Shown: piece by piece, positions 30,081 to 41,051 of the stretch
Position numbering within the stretch: the first letter of the stretch is position 1
Layout: the number at the start of each line of letters is the position of its first letter
Source of the DNA: Actinomortierella ambigua
Lineage: Eukaryota; Mortierellomycota; Mortierellomycetes; Mortierellales; Mortierellaceae
Direction of reading: 5' to 3'
DNA: 46,072 nucleotides
NCBI GenBank assembly: GCA_016098155.1
Contig: JAAAJB010000266.1
Span: forward strand, 1-46,072
Notes under the pieces: generated by a model
The model's input: the letters and a program-made list of their open reading frames with translations, nothing else
Databases searched by the model: none
What the model was told of the DNA's origin: nothing
Translations under genes and position numbers: made by a program

Positions 30081-32870
30081 CTACGAAAAGACGTCGCTAC
30101 TGGTTTCAAAAAGCCAATCGAACTGTTCTTTGGCATCCTCCTCATCCTGCCACTGTTGCTGGTCTTCTCCGTTTTCCTCCCCTTCGAGCTCGTCATCTTC
30201 CTTCTTTGGCTTTGGGGTCATCTTGAAGTACCCATTCAAGAACCGGTATTCGGGTCTGTAATTCCTCCCTGGGGCCCGGGCGAGGTACTCCTCCGATTCT
30301 GGGTCTAGCGTACGATCAAAATGACCCGCACAGACACGTCTTTGCCTGGGGACTAGCCCCAAGTTGGCACAGTCCTTAAAGTTGACCCGTCGTGAGACGG
30401 TGACTCGTTCCAGACTCGTGTGGACTTCACTAGCCGTGGCGGCCAACAACATTGGCATTGAAAAACGCGTGGCCTGTCCCAGAGTGAGCTCCCGTAGAGA
30501 TGGACAGAAGGTCAGGATGGACTGGAGATCGGCATCGCAGACGAGGAACCGGCCGTGGAGGTGCAATTCTACTAGTTGACTGGCGAAGATGGTGGTGGTG
30601 GTGGTATTGGTAGTGGTGTTGTCGTGGTCATTCTCCTTTTCCGCGAAGGGTGCTGACGAAGACGAAGTTGAAGGAAGACAGAGACCATCGTTTGCGAGAT
30701 CTTCGCGTAGACCGTCCATTGTCAGTGGACGACGGTGCCCTCCGATTCGGAGGTTCAGCGTCTCGAGCTTGGGACAGTATCGCAGCCACTTTAGATCGAA
30801 CCGATAAGCGGGCTCGCCTTCCAGTGACATATAGCGCAGGTTAAGCAATGGCCAATCCCATGTCCAGAGGTGGCTTTCATGGAGCGGCTTGTACTCAGTG
30901 GCAGTTGTTGTTGTCTTGCGCGCCTTGGTCGTTGGTGATGGTGTGGTGCTGGAGAATCCGTCATCATTGCCGTTCTGCATAGAATCCGGCTTGGGTGAAC
31001 CGAACGCAGGCAACGTATATTGGCGATACGAAGGCGAGCAGCAGAATCGACCAAAACCTGGACCGCGAAGCGTCATTATCTCGAGGTTGGGCATGTATTG
31101 GAACGAGGCCGGGTGGAATTCGGTCGTGATCTGGCCCGTGAGCTCGAGCTGCGTCAGATTCGTCAACAATGTCCAGGCCATAAGACGGCGCCATTCTCCG
31201 CTGTTGACCACATAGCTCGACACTTTGTCCGTTATTTGAAGGTTTTTCAGCTTGTGCGCATGATCAAACGCTTGGTCGGCTAGCGGAAGCACCTTATCGG
31301 AGTGGATAGTCAGATGAACCAGGTGTGGGAGCCTCCAGTCTTCGCCAATGAGCTGCCGTTCGCAATCAGAGGCCTCCGCCATGGATGGGTCCTGCGTCAC
31401 CACATTCAAAGGCGCTGGGGCGTCCATGTCGTATTCGAAAAGATCGCTGTCATCGTCGGTATCGTTACCATCAGAGTCGTCCGTTTGCCCGTCAATCGAG
31501 ATACAGAAAAAGTCGGCCTCCCGGAGCGAATGACCAAACCCATACATGGCCTCCTGAAAGGCGAGCAAGCCACCTGAACCCCTGCATTGCACAGCTAGTT
31601 TCTGGATTTGAACCAGTCGCGATTGCTGCTCGGGATGTGGCCGTTGCGGCGGCAGACAAGAGCCACCGTTCTTGACGTCACACGGTACTACTGCCTCGTC
31701 CTGGTCCAGTGCCAAATTTTTCTCCTTTACAGCCCATGAGAATAGCTGTTCGCGTTCGTCGCCGTCGGGGAGTGTGGTGAAAAGCTCGTTCAGGTTGCGG
31801 CAGCGTTGGAGGATCGACGATGCCCGCACCAGTTGTGACGGCCCTGATGAGGGTGCTCCACGGTGTAAGAGTTTCCAGCCGTATTGGCATCCTGACACGC
31901 TGAGCGACTTTAGACGGCTGAGGTCAGTCTCGAGGGGGCGGGTCGCGAACCGAAGGAAGTTGGTCTCGTCCAGCAACCGTGGTTGAATCAAAGGCGGCAT
32001 ATGGCGGTACAAGTCCAGCTGTAGTTGTCGGCTCCGTTTTCTAGAGTCGCTCGAATAGGAGTAGTTCTCAAATGAGACTGCCAAGTTTCGCGTGGATTCC
32101 GTTCCAGAAATGGGTGAGGGTGGAGATGATAGTGCCGAAGAGGAGAATGTTGATGGTGATGATGGTGTTGTCGTTGATGTTGATTTCAAAGGCGGTTGAT
32201 AGTGGGAGAGGAACTGCTTGCAAAACTCGGCCGACTGCTCAAAGTAGCCAATCTCGGTAGATTCCATGTCGGGCATGTATCCCGTGTTGACATCAAACAC
32301 AACCTCCTCGACCCGATGCATGCGTGGGATGGCCTTTTGGTACCGATCAATGTCCCACAGTGGGATCTGGAGGCGCTGGATTCGCTCCAGGTGAGACTCG
32401 CAGAATAGCCACTGAACAGTCTTTTGCAGGTTGCACATGGCCAGGAACCGTTTGCCCTCGAAATGCTCTTGCGACATCTCTGTGACCAAGTTCCCACCAA
32501 AGATCGCTTCAGCCCGGTACCGTGGGTAACGCAGCAGACAACGCACATAGGAGAAGTAGTCGATCATGGGCGCAAAAGAGCCATCGTTGGCTGATAGTGG
32601 TAGGATGTCCCAATACTCACGCAGGCGTTCTGTGTCGTTGTCCTTGACTGGCGAGAGCCGGAGGGCCAATTTCAGCAGGAGTGCAAACTTTTCAAAGTTG
32701 CTATCAAGATCAACCCAGTGGAATGGTGCGTAATAGAGGCGGGATACTGCGAGCGTGAAGAACGTTCGGTTGACGGTCAGGAGCGAGAATAGGGTCCCAC
32801 GGTCGCATACGTGATCCGAAATGGCCTCCAGGCATTCTATCGGCAGAGATGGCATGTGTTGAGAGACCAT
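30081..32870 (-). CDS. F-box protein, single exon
   Basis: One frame of 929 aa from the ATG at 32870. The N-terminal F-box-like segment (about 6-50) reads MPSLPIECLEAISDHV, then LFSLLTVNRTFFTLAVSRLY. The body contains leucine-rich-repeat-like strands, for example LPHLVHLTIHSD, LTNLTQLELTGQI, LLNLRYMSLEG, CPKLETLNLRIGGH and LVELHLHG, typical of substrate-binding arms. The C-terminus is acidic and Gln-rich, ending FETSSDVFS. Such proteins act as SCF ubiquitin-ligase receptors via Skp1, so the role is inferred from family. It is unlike the F-box protein at 8421-12815 because its F-box is not interrupted. A TATA box lies 71 nt upstream of the ATG. It diverges from the OB-fold gene. Confidence 0.8.
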   Translation of the reverse strand: MVSQHMPSLPIECLEAISDHVCDRGTLFSLLTVNRTFFTLAVSRLYYAPFHWVDLDSNFEKFALLLKLALRLSPVKDNDTERLREYWDILPLSANDGSFAPMIDYFSYVRCLLRYPRYRAEAIFGGNLVTEMSQEHFEGKRFLAMCNLQKTVQWLFCESHLERIQRLQIPLWDIDRYQKAIPRMHRVEEVVFDVNTGYMPDMESTEIGYFEQSAEFCKQFLSHYQPPLKSTSTTTPSSPSTFSSSALSSPPSPISGTESTRNLAVSFENYSYSSDSRKRSRQLQLDLYRHMPPLIQPRLLDETNFLRFATRPLETDLSRLKSLSVSGCQYGWKLLHRGAPSSGPSQLVRASSILQRCRNLNELFTTLPDGDEREQLFSWAVKEKNLALDQDEAVVPCDVKNGGSCLPPQRPHPEQQSRLVQIQKLAVQCRGSGGLLAFQEAMYGFGHSLREADFFCISIDGQTDDSDGNDTDDDSDLFEYDMDAPAPLNVVTQDPSMAEASDCERQLIGEDWRLPHLVHLTIHSDKVLPLADQAFDHAHKLKNLQITDKVSSYVVNSGEWRRLMAWTLLTNLTQLELTGQITTEFHPASFQYMPNLEIMTLRGPGFGRFCCSPSYRQYTLPAFGSPKPDSMQNGNDDGFSSTTPSPTTKARKTTTTATEYKPLHESHLWTWDWPLLNLRYMSLEGEPAYRFDLKWLRYCPKLETLNLRIGGHRRPLTMDGLREDLANDGLCLPSTSSSSAPFAEKENDHDNTTTNTTTTTIFASQLVELHLHGRFLVCDADLQSILTFCPSLRELTLGQATRFSMPMLLAATASEVHTSLERVTVSRRVNFKDCANLGLVPRQRRVCAGHFDRTLDPESEEYLARAPGRNYRPEYRFLNGYFKMTPKPKKEDDELEGEENGEDQQQWQDEEDAKEQFDWLFETSSDVFS

Positions 32871-32940
32871 TTCAGTGTGGTGGGGAAAAGGTTGAGGGGT
32901 GAGGGGGAGGGTGTGTGTGAGAAAAAATCAACCTGCAGCT

Positions 32941-32948
32941 TTTATATA
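32941..32948 (-). promoter_or_regulatory. TATA box of the F-box gene
   Basis: The minus strand reads TATATAAA about 71-78 nt upstream of the ATG at 32870, a full match to the TATA consensus. The 479-bp spacer (32871-33349) also serves the divergent OB-fold gene; nothing else is seen in it. Confidence 0.55.
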
Positions 32949-33349
32949 ATTTTGAGGAGTGACAGGGGGAGGGGGAAGGGCGAAGCGTTTTTCCTCTCGC
33001 ATGGTGGAGTGGTCCATTGTTTTAACTGAGCCCATATAGGTCTTCGCCTTCATTGATGTTTTGTCAAGTTTTGCCACTGCTCCATACCGCTGCAGGAAGG
33101 CGGCCCCAGTCCAGACAGACTTGGATGGGCTCAAGGCTACCCTCAAATATCCAATTATTCATTCTTGTCAGATGTAAACAGCAGCACAACAATAGATGGA
33201 TATACATCGTTGATCGCGCTGCAGCGAAATTGGTGGCAATGTAGGTCCGCTTTGGGTCCCCACTCCTCCAGTCACGCGAAGCTTCTCGGGGGCACAAAAC
33301 ATAAATTTGTCCGAAAGGAGGATTGAACGTTGCTCTGTTTCTGGAATGA

Positions 33350-35494
33350 ATGCCGCCTCTCCATGTCTCTGCCCTCCATGACATTGCCCGAGCTCACGAT
33401 GACAATGCCCCCGCTGGAAAGGCACGTCTGGTCACATTCGCTGGCAAGGTAGTCCGCATTCTTCGCCGGCTCGACTGCGACTGGGACCTTGACGATGTCC
33501 CGCACGACCACCGGCTTTGGGGTGTGCATCCACTATCGGTCCGCCTTTTCCAGAAATACAACCGCGACACCGCCAAACAGTATCCCAACTTTTGCACTGT
33601 CGTCTGGATTGCCGATGATGATGGTGGTGATAATGTTGATGATGGTACAGCCTCTGTTTCTCTGCGTGACACTGCACAAGTGAGCAAAAGTAACCACCAT
33701 CTGACAACGAGGCAACGCTCCAAAGGCAGTGGCGAATCATCGTCGTCATCTCCGTCACATTCATCCTCGTCACGGACGAAAGGAGCTCCTATTGTCGTTG
33801 CTGCAGGGATCAAAAGGAGGGCCGCGGAGGTTGTGGTCATTGACTCTAGTGATGACGATAGTGCAGGCAACAACCACCGGCACAACGTCAACGGGAATTC
33901 TCTCTCGAATGGGGTTGCTCGGATACAGCAACCGGGACGACAGGGCAAGAATCCAGCAAAGAGGCAAAGGCAGCTCTCTGACACCGACAAGACTGTAGCA
34001 ATGATCTTACCGTGGCTCGAACAAACAAACCCAGATCAGGATCGTGCCATCCGTCCAGGTATGCGGCTCGAGATTCACAGGGCCGTTCTCCACGTGGGTC
34101 CGCGACAGGAACTCCTCGCTTGCTTGTTCAATGCGCGAACGACCATCGACACTGGGAACCATGAGCTGCAGCAGAATCCAGACCTGTCGCATCACCATCG
34201 TTCTCTTCCTCAGCCTGGACAGAATCAGAGTTCAGACGATCTCTTCCAACACCTCGTTGCTGGCCGTATCCCCAAGCGACTCCCATTTGATGCGATCCAA
34301 TACTACGAGGCTGGCGGCGAGCAACGGCAGACAGCCAACCGTCGTTCTAATGCCAGAAAGGTGGCCGCTACCATGGCGATTGTGAGCGAGATTAAGCGTA
34401 TTGATGTTCAGACAAAGTCGTTCCATCTACACTACCTATCGGATCTCTACAATACACTCGCCTCTTGCACCTCGTCACCACCATCAGCGTCATCAGCATC
34501 AGCATCACCAGCATCACCAGCATCATCGTCTTCTTCTTCGAGAGTAACACCAACAGGAACATCATCATCGTCCATCAAAAAATTTCCTCCGCACTCCGAA
34601 ACGCCACGTCCCCCGGCTCGTCATCCACCGTCGACATCATCTCTACCACCACCACCCCAACAACCTCTCTCCCTCCAGCGTGTCCATCGGTTCCTGTGCT
34701 GGGTGACCTCGCTGAAATCCGTTCACCTTCGGTCCGTGTGTGCCGAATGCGGGCAGGCATTCAAGGTGGATCGCTGCGAGTTTGGATGCTCCGCTTCTCG
34801 AAAGTGGCAAGTCTGTGCACGAGCATCCTGTATCGTCTCTGACGGGACAGGGTCGGCCCTGGTTCATATTGACCACGAGGCAGACGTATGGTCGTTGCTA
34901 CGCCTTTGTCCGCCTACCAGGACCATGAGCCATTCAGGATGCACCGGCGACGATGACAGTACACTGGCGAGGTTACTGAGGATGCTCGTGAGAGTCGGCG
35001 AACTGGCCTATTTGCCGCCACCGAGTCCTTCATTATCGAAATCGTCGTCCTCATCTTTGGCGCACCACCATCGCCACCAACAGCAAAACCAAGAACCACA
35101 CAACAATGATTTGTCCGAACGAGGGCGAACCGAGCGCGAGCTTTGGTCGCGTATCTGCGAGCAAGCTGTCTCGCCGTCGCCCTCGTCAGCGCCATGTCGG
35201 GCAAGGTTGGTCCTCTATGCTCGGATCAAGGGCCTGGCTCCAGATAGCCACACACACAACTACAGCAACGACAATAGCAACAGTTACCATGGTAGAGGCC
35301 TTGGCAGCATGTACAAGGGTCGGTTCTGGATTGGCGGACAATCTATCACAACTGTCTTTCAATCCCGTGTGACACTAGAGTGCCTCGCTCTGGAGCAGCT
35401 TACTGAGGGCCACCAAGGGCAGCAACTCACAACCTCCCGCAAGGCAACCGTTATAGAGTCTCGCTTGCTCTTGAGCAAGCTTCTGAATAAATGA
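33350..35494 (+). CDS. Predicted OB-fold and zinc-ribbon protein, possibly CTC1/RPA1-like
   Basis: One frame of 714 aa. Segments look like OB-fold strands: ARLVTFAGKVVRILRRL near the N-terminus, IRPGMRLEIHRAVLHV in the middle, and WQVCARASCIVSDGTGSALV around residue 486-505. Just before the last is a four-cysteine ribbon, CAECGQAFKVDRCEFGC (C464, C467, C476, C480; spacing CX2C, X8, CX3C). A zinc ribbon embedded in an OB fold is found in the large subunit of RPA and in CTC1 of the telomere CST complex. The DGTG strand fits single-strand DNA binders. The rest is Ser/His-rich linker. I cannot assign the family with certainty. The ATG at 33350 overlaps an out-of-frame ATG at 33346, and the next AUG may be used. 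Confidence 0.6.
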   Translation: MPPLHVSALHDIARAHDDNAPAGKARLVTFAGKVVRILRRLDCDWDLDDVPHDHRLWGVHPLSVRLFQKYNRDTAKQYPNFCTVVWIADDDGGDNVDDGTASVSLRDTAQVSKSNHHLTTRQRSKGSGESSSSSPSHSSSSRTKGAPIVVAAGIKRRAAEVVVIDSSDDDSAGNNHRHNVNGNSLSNGVARIQQPGRQGKNPAKRQRQLSDTDKTVAMILPWLEQTNPDQDRAIRPGMRLEIHRAVLHVGPRQELLACLFNARTTIDTGNHELQQNPDLSHHHRSLPQPGQNQSSDDLFQHLVAGRIPKRLPFDAIQYYEAGGEQRQTANRRSNARKVAATMAIVSEIKRIDVQTKSFHLHYLSDLYNTLASCTSSPPSASSASASPASPASSSSSSRVTPTGTSSSSIKKFPPHSETPRPPARHPPSTSSLPPPPQQPLSLQRVHRFLCWVTSLKSVHLRSVCAECGQAFKVDRCEFGCSASRKWQVCARASCIVSDGTGSALVHIDHEADVWSLLRLCPPTRTMSHSGCTGDDDSTLARLLRMLVRVGELAYLPPPSPSLSKSSSSSLAHHHRHQQQNQEPHNNDLSERGRTERELWSRICEQAVSPSPSSAPCRARLVLYARIKGLAPDSHTHNYSNDNSNSYHGRGLGSMYKGRFWIGGQSITTVFQSRVTLECLALEQLTEGHQGQQLTTSRKATVIESRLLLSKLLNK
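35463..35480. repeat. Perfect 8-bp inverted repeat near the stop codon
   Basis: GCTTGCTC and GAGCAAGC are separated by TT, within the last codons of the OB-fold gene. Any function is unknown. Confidence 0.5.
35486..35491 (+). terminator. AATAAA forming the last two codons of the OB-fold gene
   Basis: The hexamer is the Asn-Lys codon pair directly before TGA. If used, it would give a very short 3' UTR. Confidence 0.35.
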
Positions 35495-35573
35495 GTCGTG
35501 CAAAGGGGGAGAAGAAAAAAGTAGTCAAGCCGTTCGTCGGAGAAAACCATGCATGCTCTGGGGATGTTTTTTT

Positions 35574-35579
35574 TTTATT
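35574..35579 (-). terminator. AATAAA polyadenylation signal of SLA2
   Basis: The minus strand reads AATAAA about 127 nt after the SLA2 stop, in the 211-bp gap to the convergent OB-fold gene. Confidence 0.45.
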
Positions 35580-35705
35580 CATCACAACGTCCCTTCATCT
35601 TCATATATATCATAATAATCATATCTCTCTCTCTCTACCTTCCCGAGTTCCCTCTCTTCTTTTTGTTATTTTTTTTTCTTTTGTTCTGGTGAATCTTTTG
35701 GGGGT

Positions 35706-38700
35706 TTAATCATCGCCCTGGTGGTACGAGACCTTGCGCATCTCTGCCAGAACACGACGAGCAAGGGTGAGCTCCTTCTCGAGCTTCAAGATCTCGACCT
35801 GCTGCTCCATCTCGCGCACCTTAAACTCGTGAGCGGCCATGCTCTGATAGTCGATGTTGGCCTCGCGATCCTTGAGCTCGCGCTCCATAATAGCCTTGAC
35901 AGCCCGCACCAGTGCCTTGCTGGCCTCCGTCACGGCCCTCGAGGCTCGCTCCAGGTTATCCTGGGCCTTGGACATGAACGTTGCCTTGACGCGAGACGCC
36001 GCCACCAGCTGTGCCGTCGCAGCCGCGACCTCGTTCGAAGCCACCAGCATCTGTTCCATCGAGTGCGTGTTGGAAATCACACCATCCGCCGTCTCGACCA
36101 ACATCTGCGTCGCCATCGCCACGGCCTTGGCCGCCGAGATCAACCCTTCGGTCCATCGATTGTTCTTCTTGTAGAACGCCGCATTCGTCGACGCTCCTCG
36201 ACCCTGCGCCACAATCTCCTGCTGCGAGATGGTCGCACACTTGATCAGATGTCCAATCGCCTGCATCATCGCCATCGCACTCTCCAGAATCGACGCATGC
36301 ACCGCCAGCTCGATCGCCGACAGATTCTCGTTCTTGGGCCTCGACATCAACGCCTGCAACCTCGCCGTCGCTTCCTCGATCGTTCGCGCCGCATGGTCCA
36401 TCTCGTGCTCGACCATGTCGCCCAGATCCATCTTGCCGGTATCCAGCTGCGTGCTCTTGCTGATCAGGTTCTCCGCCGCCTTGGCCAGACGTTCCATTGC
36501 CGACTGGACACCTTCGTTGGCGCGCGAGATGGCCCGAATGCTACCTTCGGCAGAAAGTCCGCCCAGATGGTCCGATTTGGCGTTGGTGAAAAACTCTTGA
36601 CCGGCAAATCCGGCTGCCTTGCCCTGACGGACAATCTCCTCCGCATCCGCGTCCTTCTTGGCCAGACGCGTGATACCCTTGGCGTTCTCCAACACCTCCA
36701 CAATCGTCTGAGCAAGACTCAGCGCCGAATGGATCACCTCCACTTGGTTGCCCTCGCCGCTCGTTCGCAGATACTGCAGCAGCGCCAACTCGAGCTCCGT
36801 CGACGCCGTGTGCGACTTTTCAATCATCGACAGCGTAAACTCGGGCGTCGCATTCTGGTTGCCAAGATGGGCTGGGGAATCCAGGTCGTTGACGGCCTCC
36901 TCCACCTTGGCAATGCAGGTCACCAAGATGGAATCTTTGAAAATTAGGAGAGAGATAAGAGGAAAAGACCAAGGGGTATTGGATAGCGTAAGTTACTCGT
37001 CGTGTTCTTTCACTCGCTCATGACGAAATACACCACCCTTAACCAAGACAAGGGATACATACCAAGGATCTGCTGAAGCTTCTTCTTGTGCGAGACAGTC
37101 ATGCTGATCATAAGCTCCTGAAGATCAGACGACTCGGTGGTCTGGTTCTCCTTGAGGGCCTCGAGCTCCATCAACGACTCGTCCATCGCGGCCTCGAGGG
37201 TCTCGTTCTCAACCTTCATACGCTCAATGTCAGCCTGCTGATCATCAAGACGTCTCAACAGGTCATCAATCTCGCGCTGGCGCCTGTTGGCCAAATCCTC
37301 CAAATCCTGCTTCTCGCGGTTAAACTTTGCGACCATGGATCCGACCTCGGTGCTCTTGGCGCGGCTCAGATCCTCGACACGGCCGTTGGCCATCTCCAGA
37401 TCCCGCTTGAGCCGTGCAATCTCGTCGTTCTGCGTGTTTTGCCATCGCAGCAGCTCGTTCTTGGCGCGGTCTCGCTCGCGGATCATGTCCGCCATCTCCA
37501 GATTCTTGTCCTTGATCTCCTTATGCATCTTCTCCATCTTGTCAATCGCCTCCTGTGCAGAGTTGGCCTTCAACTGCGCAGACTTGAACTTGCCCAGAAG
37601 ATCCAGATGCTCCTGACGCAGCTGCGAATACAGCTTCGCCAAAGCCTCATACTTGGACTTCCACAGGTTGATCTGGTCTTGGATGCTCCGCATCATCTCG
37701 TCCTTGGACGCCAGCTGCTGCTGTGCGTTCATGTTCAGCATCGCCATCTCAGCTTCAAGACCTTGGATGCGCTGTCGTTATCAAACAAAAAAAAAGTAGA
37801 TGAGCAGCAAGTTGACAAAAGAAAAATAATAATAAAGAGTTAGGAAATGACATGTGTGCATCTTCCTTTTTCTCAACAAAGGGCGAAATAAAGGCCCCAT
37901 TTTTACTCCTCTTACCTGATCCCTCTGGTTGATCATCATCTGATCACGCTCATACTGTCCACGGAAGGCTAGCACATCGCGCTCCAACTCCGCCACGCGT
38001 CCTTGTGCCTGGCGCTGGACCTGCTCCCGCTCGAGCTGCTCGCGCTGCTGGCGTTCGCGCTCCATCAACACCCGCTGCTGCTCCTCAAAATCCTGCTGCA
38101 GCTTCAATGCGCGCATCTGCTGCTCTTGCTGCTCCATCTCCCGCTGCTGCTGCAGACGCGACTGCTCCAGCTCATACTCCCGCTGTCTCCGCGCAATCTC
38201 CCGCTGTTGGTTCGCCCAATCCGAGTTGGGGTCGGGTGTCGAGGGTGGCGTATCCTGCACCGCTACCGGCACGGCCTGACGAGCAGGCAACGACGGTGGC
38301 GAATCTCCGCCAATCAGACTGGGTGGATCCTGCGGCAGCTTGGGCACACTGATCAGGCTAGTCAGATACCGGAGGTTCGAGCATTCGTAGTAGAACTTGA
38401 TCAGCGCATAGTGCTGGCTGTTGTAGCGCTGACGCAGCACGTCCAATCCTTCGGGATCGCTGGTTCCTGGAGCAAAAGGATAAAAAAAAAAAGAAATAGG
38501 TCCAAGTTTTGGAGTGAAGGTGAGCATTGTTATTTTAGTTTCATTCCTTTGTCCGTGCATGAACGGGAAAGAAATTAAGGTTGAAAGAAAGATTGCTTAC
38601 TTCTGTACATGGCGCGGAGCATGCTGGTCGCAAACTTGTAGATGGCATACGACTCCTCGACCAGAGGCACCAAGGCAGCAATGCGACACTCGTTGTTGGA

Positions 38701-40115
38701 CGATGGTCGGAAGTTGGCAAAGATGAGCTTCTGGAGCTGGTCGATCTGGTCCTGCAGGTTCATCAAGTCGCTAATTGTCTCGTAGCTGGAAATGTTCGCA
38801 CGGCCAACATAAAACATAGTCCATAGTGTAATTTAAGGTAAAAATATCCACTATTAGAGCCCTGGTAACAGGTTTTGGCGTCGCAACTCAAAATAAAAGA
38901 TAAAGTCCTTTTTTTTTTCTCGTACCCTTCATTGGGATCGTCGATGCCCTTCAAGGTCGTGTATTCCTTGTAGTCGAACGTGCCGTTGAATTCAGGATGG
39001 AACTCGTGGTAGCGCAGCTTCGCCATCAGAAAACTGACGTATTCGCGGATGAGAATGCTATATCCTGGAGACAAGGCAGAACGAAAGAAACATGACGACA
39101 GGTTGTTGGTAAATACTGTTGCCTATTCCTGTGACCTACTACCTTCCTCATGCGTTTCCTTTGAATGGGGCTGAACACCTACCACGACCATCGTAGGCGG
39201 AGGTCGAACGGGCACACTGATCCAACCAGTCTCTCTCCTTCAATGCCTCCTTGAGAGTCTATAAGGGTGTTTAGATGAAAGAAAAAAAAGAGAGAGACAA
39301 TCGTCAGAGGATATTTCAGCAGTCAATCATAAATGACGGATAAAAGTGCGGGAGAGCCAGTTGAGCCATACGATTGGGTGGCCATCACGGATGATCTTAT
39401 GAACAGAGATCAATGCCTTGAAGGTCTGGACTTCATCACCAAGCATAGGCGTCGAGCGGAAGCCCTGCCAGACAGAGGCCGACGAACGATTGTCCCAGGT
39501 GTAGACAATGCATGCTACAACAGAAACAGAAAGAAAGAGTGGTGCATTCTGAAAGGTGAGTCTTAATGCTTGCTGACGCTGAGTGCTCGGTGTCCCAAAG
39601 TCTGGTCCCTGAACAGTACAGAAGCGGGGGAAGAGTGGGGGGCAATGTGTAGCGTTGTTGCGCCTTGACGTCATTTTATCCAATCAAAATCTCGCTTCTC
39701 AATTCGACCAGGAACACCGCACGAGGCCGTTGCTGTTGTTGGCGAACAATGGCGACCTGGTACAACGAAAGGCTGGCTGGATGGCTGGCATGCAGCCACC
39801 ACTCGTGCTGTCTGGAGAACAGAAAGAGAGGTGCCCGAGGTAGGCCGAAGTAGCCCGGGCCAATTCTATTCCTCGTGGTTGATGAGGTAGTACTCGCTGT
39901 CTTCATAAGAAGAACAGCGTCTCTCCCGTGAACCCCAACCCTATCCAGATCAAAAAAACACATCTCCGCAAGAACTGGACAGCAGTAGAAGAAGCATGCG
40001 TACCACGGACGTGTTTCTGCTTAGGGGCAGTCTCCTCTTGGCTGGTGGCCTTTTTGATGTGCAGGGCTAGGTCGGCCTCTGCCTTGTCCCTGTTGACAGG
40101 TCGAGCCGAGTACAT
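35706..40115 (-). CDS. SLA2: SLA2/END4 (HIP1R-type) clathrin-actin adaptor
   Basis: Eight exons join without frame breaks: 40115-40004, 39514-39372, 39258-39183, 39064-38926, 38785-38601, 38466-37916, 37771-37063 and 36934-35706, giving 1047 aa. The N-terminal ANTH domain (about 1-300) binds PIP2 and begins ALHIKKATSQEETAPKQKHV, then ACIVYTWDN, TLKEALKERDWLDQ and LIREYVSFLMAKLRYHEF. A Pro-rich linker and a long Gln/Glu/Arg coiled coil (about 330-640) follow. The C-terminal THATCH (I/LWEQ) actin-binding domain covers about 790-1047, with NNRWTEGLISAAKAVA and EMRKVSYHQGDD. SLA2 couples clathrin-coated pits to actin during endocytosis. The start codon fits, although an acceptor-like CAACAG just inside exon 1 leaves a different first exon possible. 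Confidence 0.96.
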
Positions 40116-41051
40116 GCTCGTAGGCTGTGCTTGTTACGATGCAGAAAAGGGGTGGGTGGATGGGGGATGAGTTGTTGAAGTTGTTGGTGCTCTTCTGTTC
40201 CTGAACAAAAAAATGTTGTGTTGGTTGGTTGATGAGCGGTTTGCAAAATGTGGGAGTTCTCCTACAATTCATCAAAGGAAGCAAGAGAGAGTGATGTCAA
40301 AAATAGCATTATGCAGTGCTGATGCTGAACATTGATGGGATGCGGGTGGTCGGAGAGACAGGAGAGCAGCGGCATGCACCATACCTCTGAGGTCAGAGAG
40401 AAACGGAGAAGAGGGCGTTCAAGAGAAAGGGGGGTGAGAGAGGAGAAGAAGTAGAAGAAGAAGAAAAAGAAAAAAGAGGGTCGAACAAGTGGGGCGAGTG
40501 AGAGGGAAGGGAAAAAGTGTATGTAGAGTTGATTGAAGATGAGAGCAGAGGAACACTGTCAGTTTGCTCTCACACTGCCTGCCCAAACAAATGCTCTCTG
40601 GGCCACAGACGCACATTCTGTCAGCGCCATTGCTGCTTTCTTTCCTTGCCTCGAGGACTTTGGGCCACTCACTGCCCCTCCTACCGTACTCATCCTCTCT
40701 TGGCAACCACCCCTGCGGGCTGTGGTGTTGATGTCGCACACGCCCTGATACCCCTTCAGCAGGAATAGGCTAAGCCTAGAAGGATGTTGTTCTTTTTAGT
40801 CCTGTAGAGTAGATGCATACGAAGAAAGGCAGTGGTAGGGAGAAGGAGAGAATTGGAAAGAAACTAGAGCGCTTGTGTTATTTTTTCTATGGGAATGAAG
40901 ATCTGCTACTTTGGTCATCTTGTGCGTTCTGACAACAAGGAGCACAAGGCAGTGTGTGTGTATGTGTATGAGAGTTTGTAAGAGAGGGTGAGAGAGAGAG
41001 AGAAATAGCGTGTGTGTATGGATGTAAGTGAGGGCGAATGTTTGGAGCTCT
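40116..41051. other. SLA2 promoter region and downstream region of the GT49 gene
   Basis: The minus-strand leader before the SLA2 ATG is CA-rich. Around 40419-40500 the plus strand is purine-rich. There is a GA-rich patch near 40985-41005. I see no gene. Confidence 0.5.

Noticed and set aside
35721..36947. Open plus-strand frame of about 408 codons antisense to the SLA2 actin-binding domain
   Set aside because: Rich in Arg, His and Leu with no domain; it is the mirror of a highly biased, conserved coding exon.
37088..37843. Open plus-strand frame of about 251 codons
   Set aside because: Antisense to the SLA2 coiled coil; Leu/His-rich without features.
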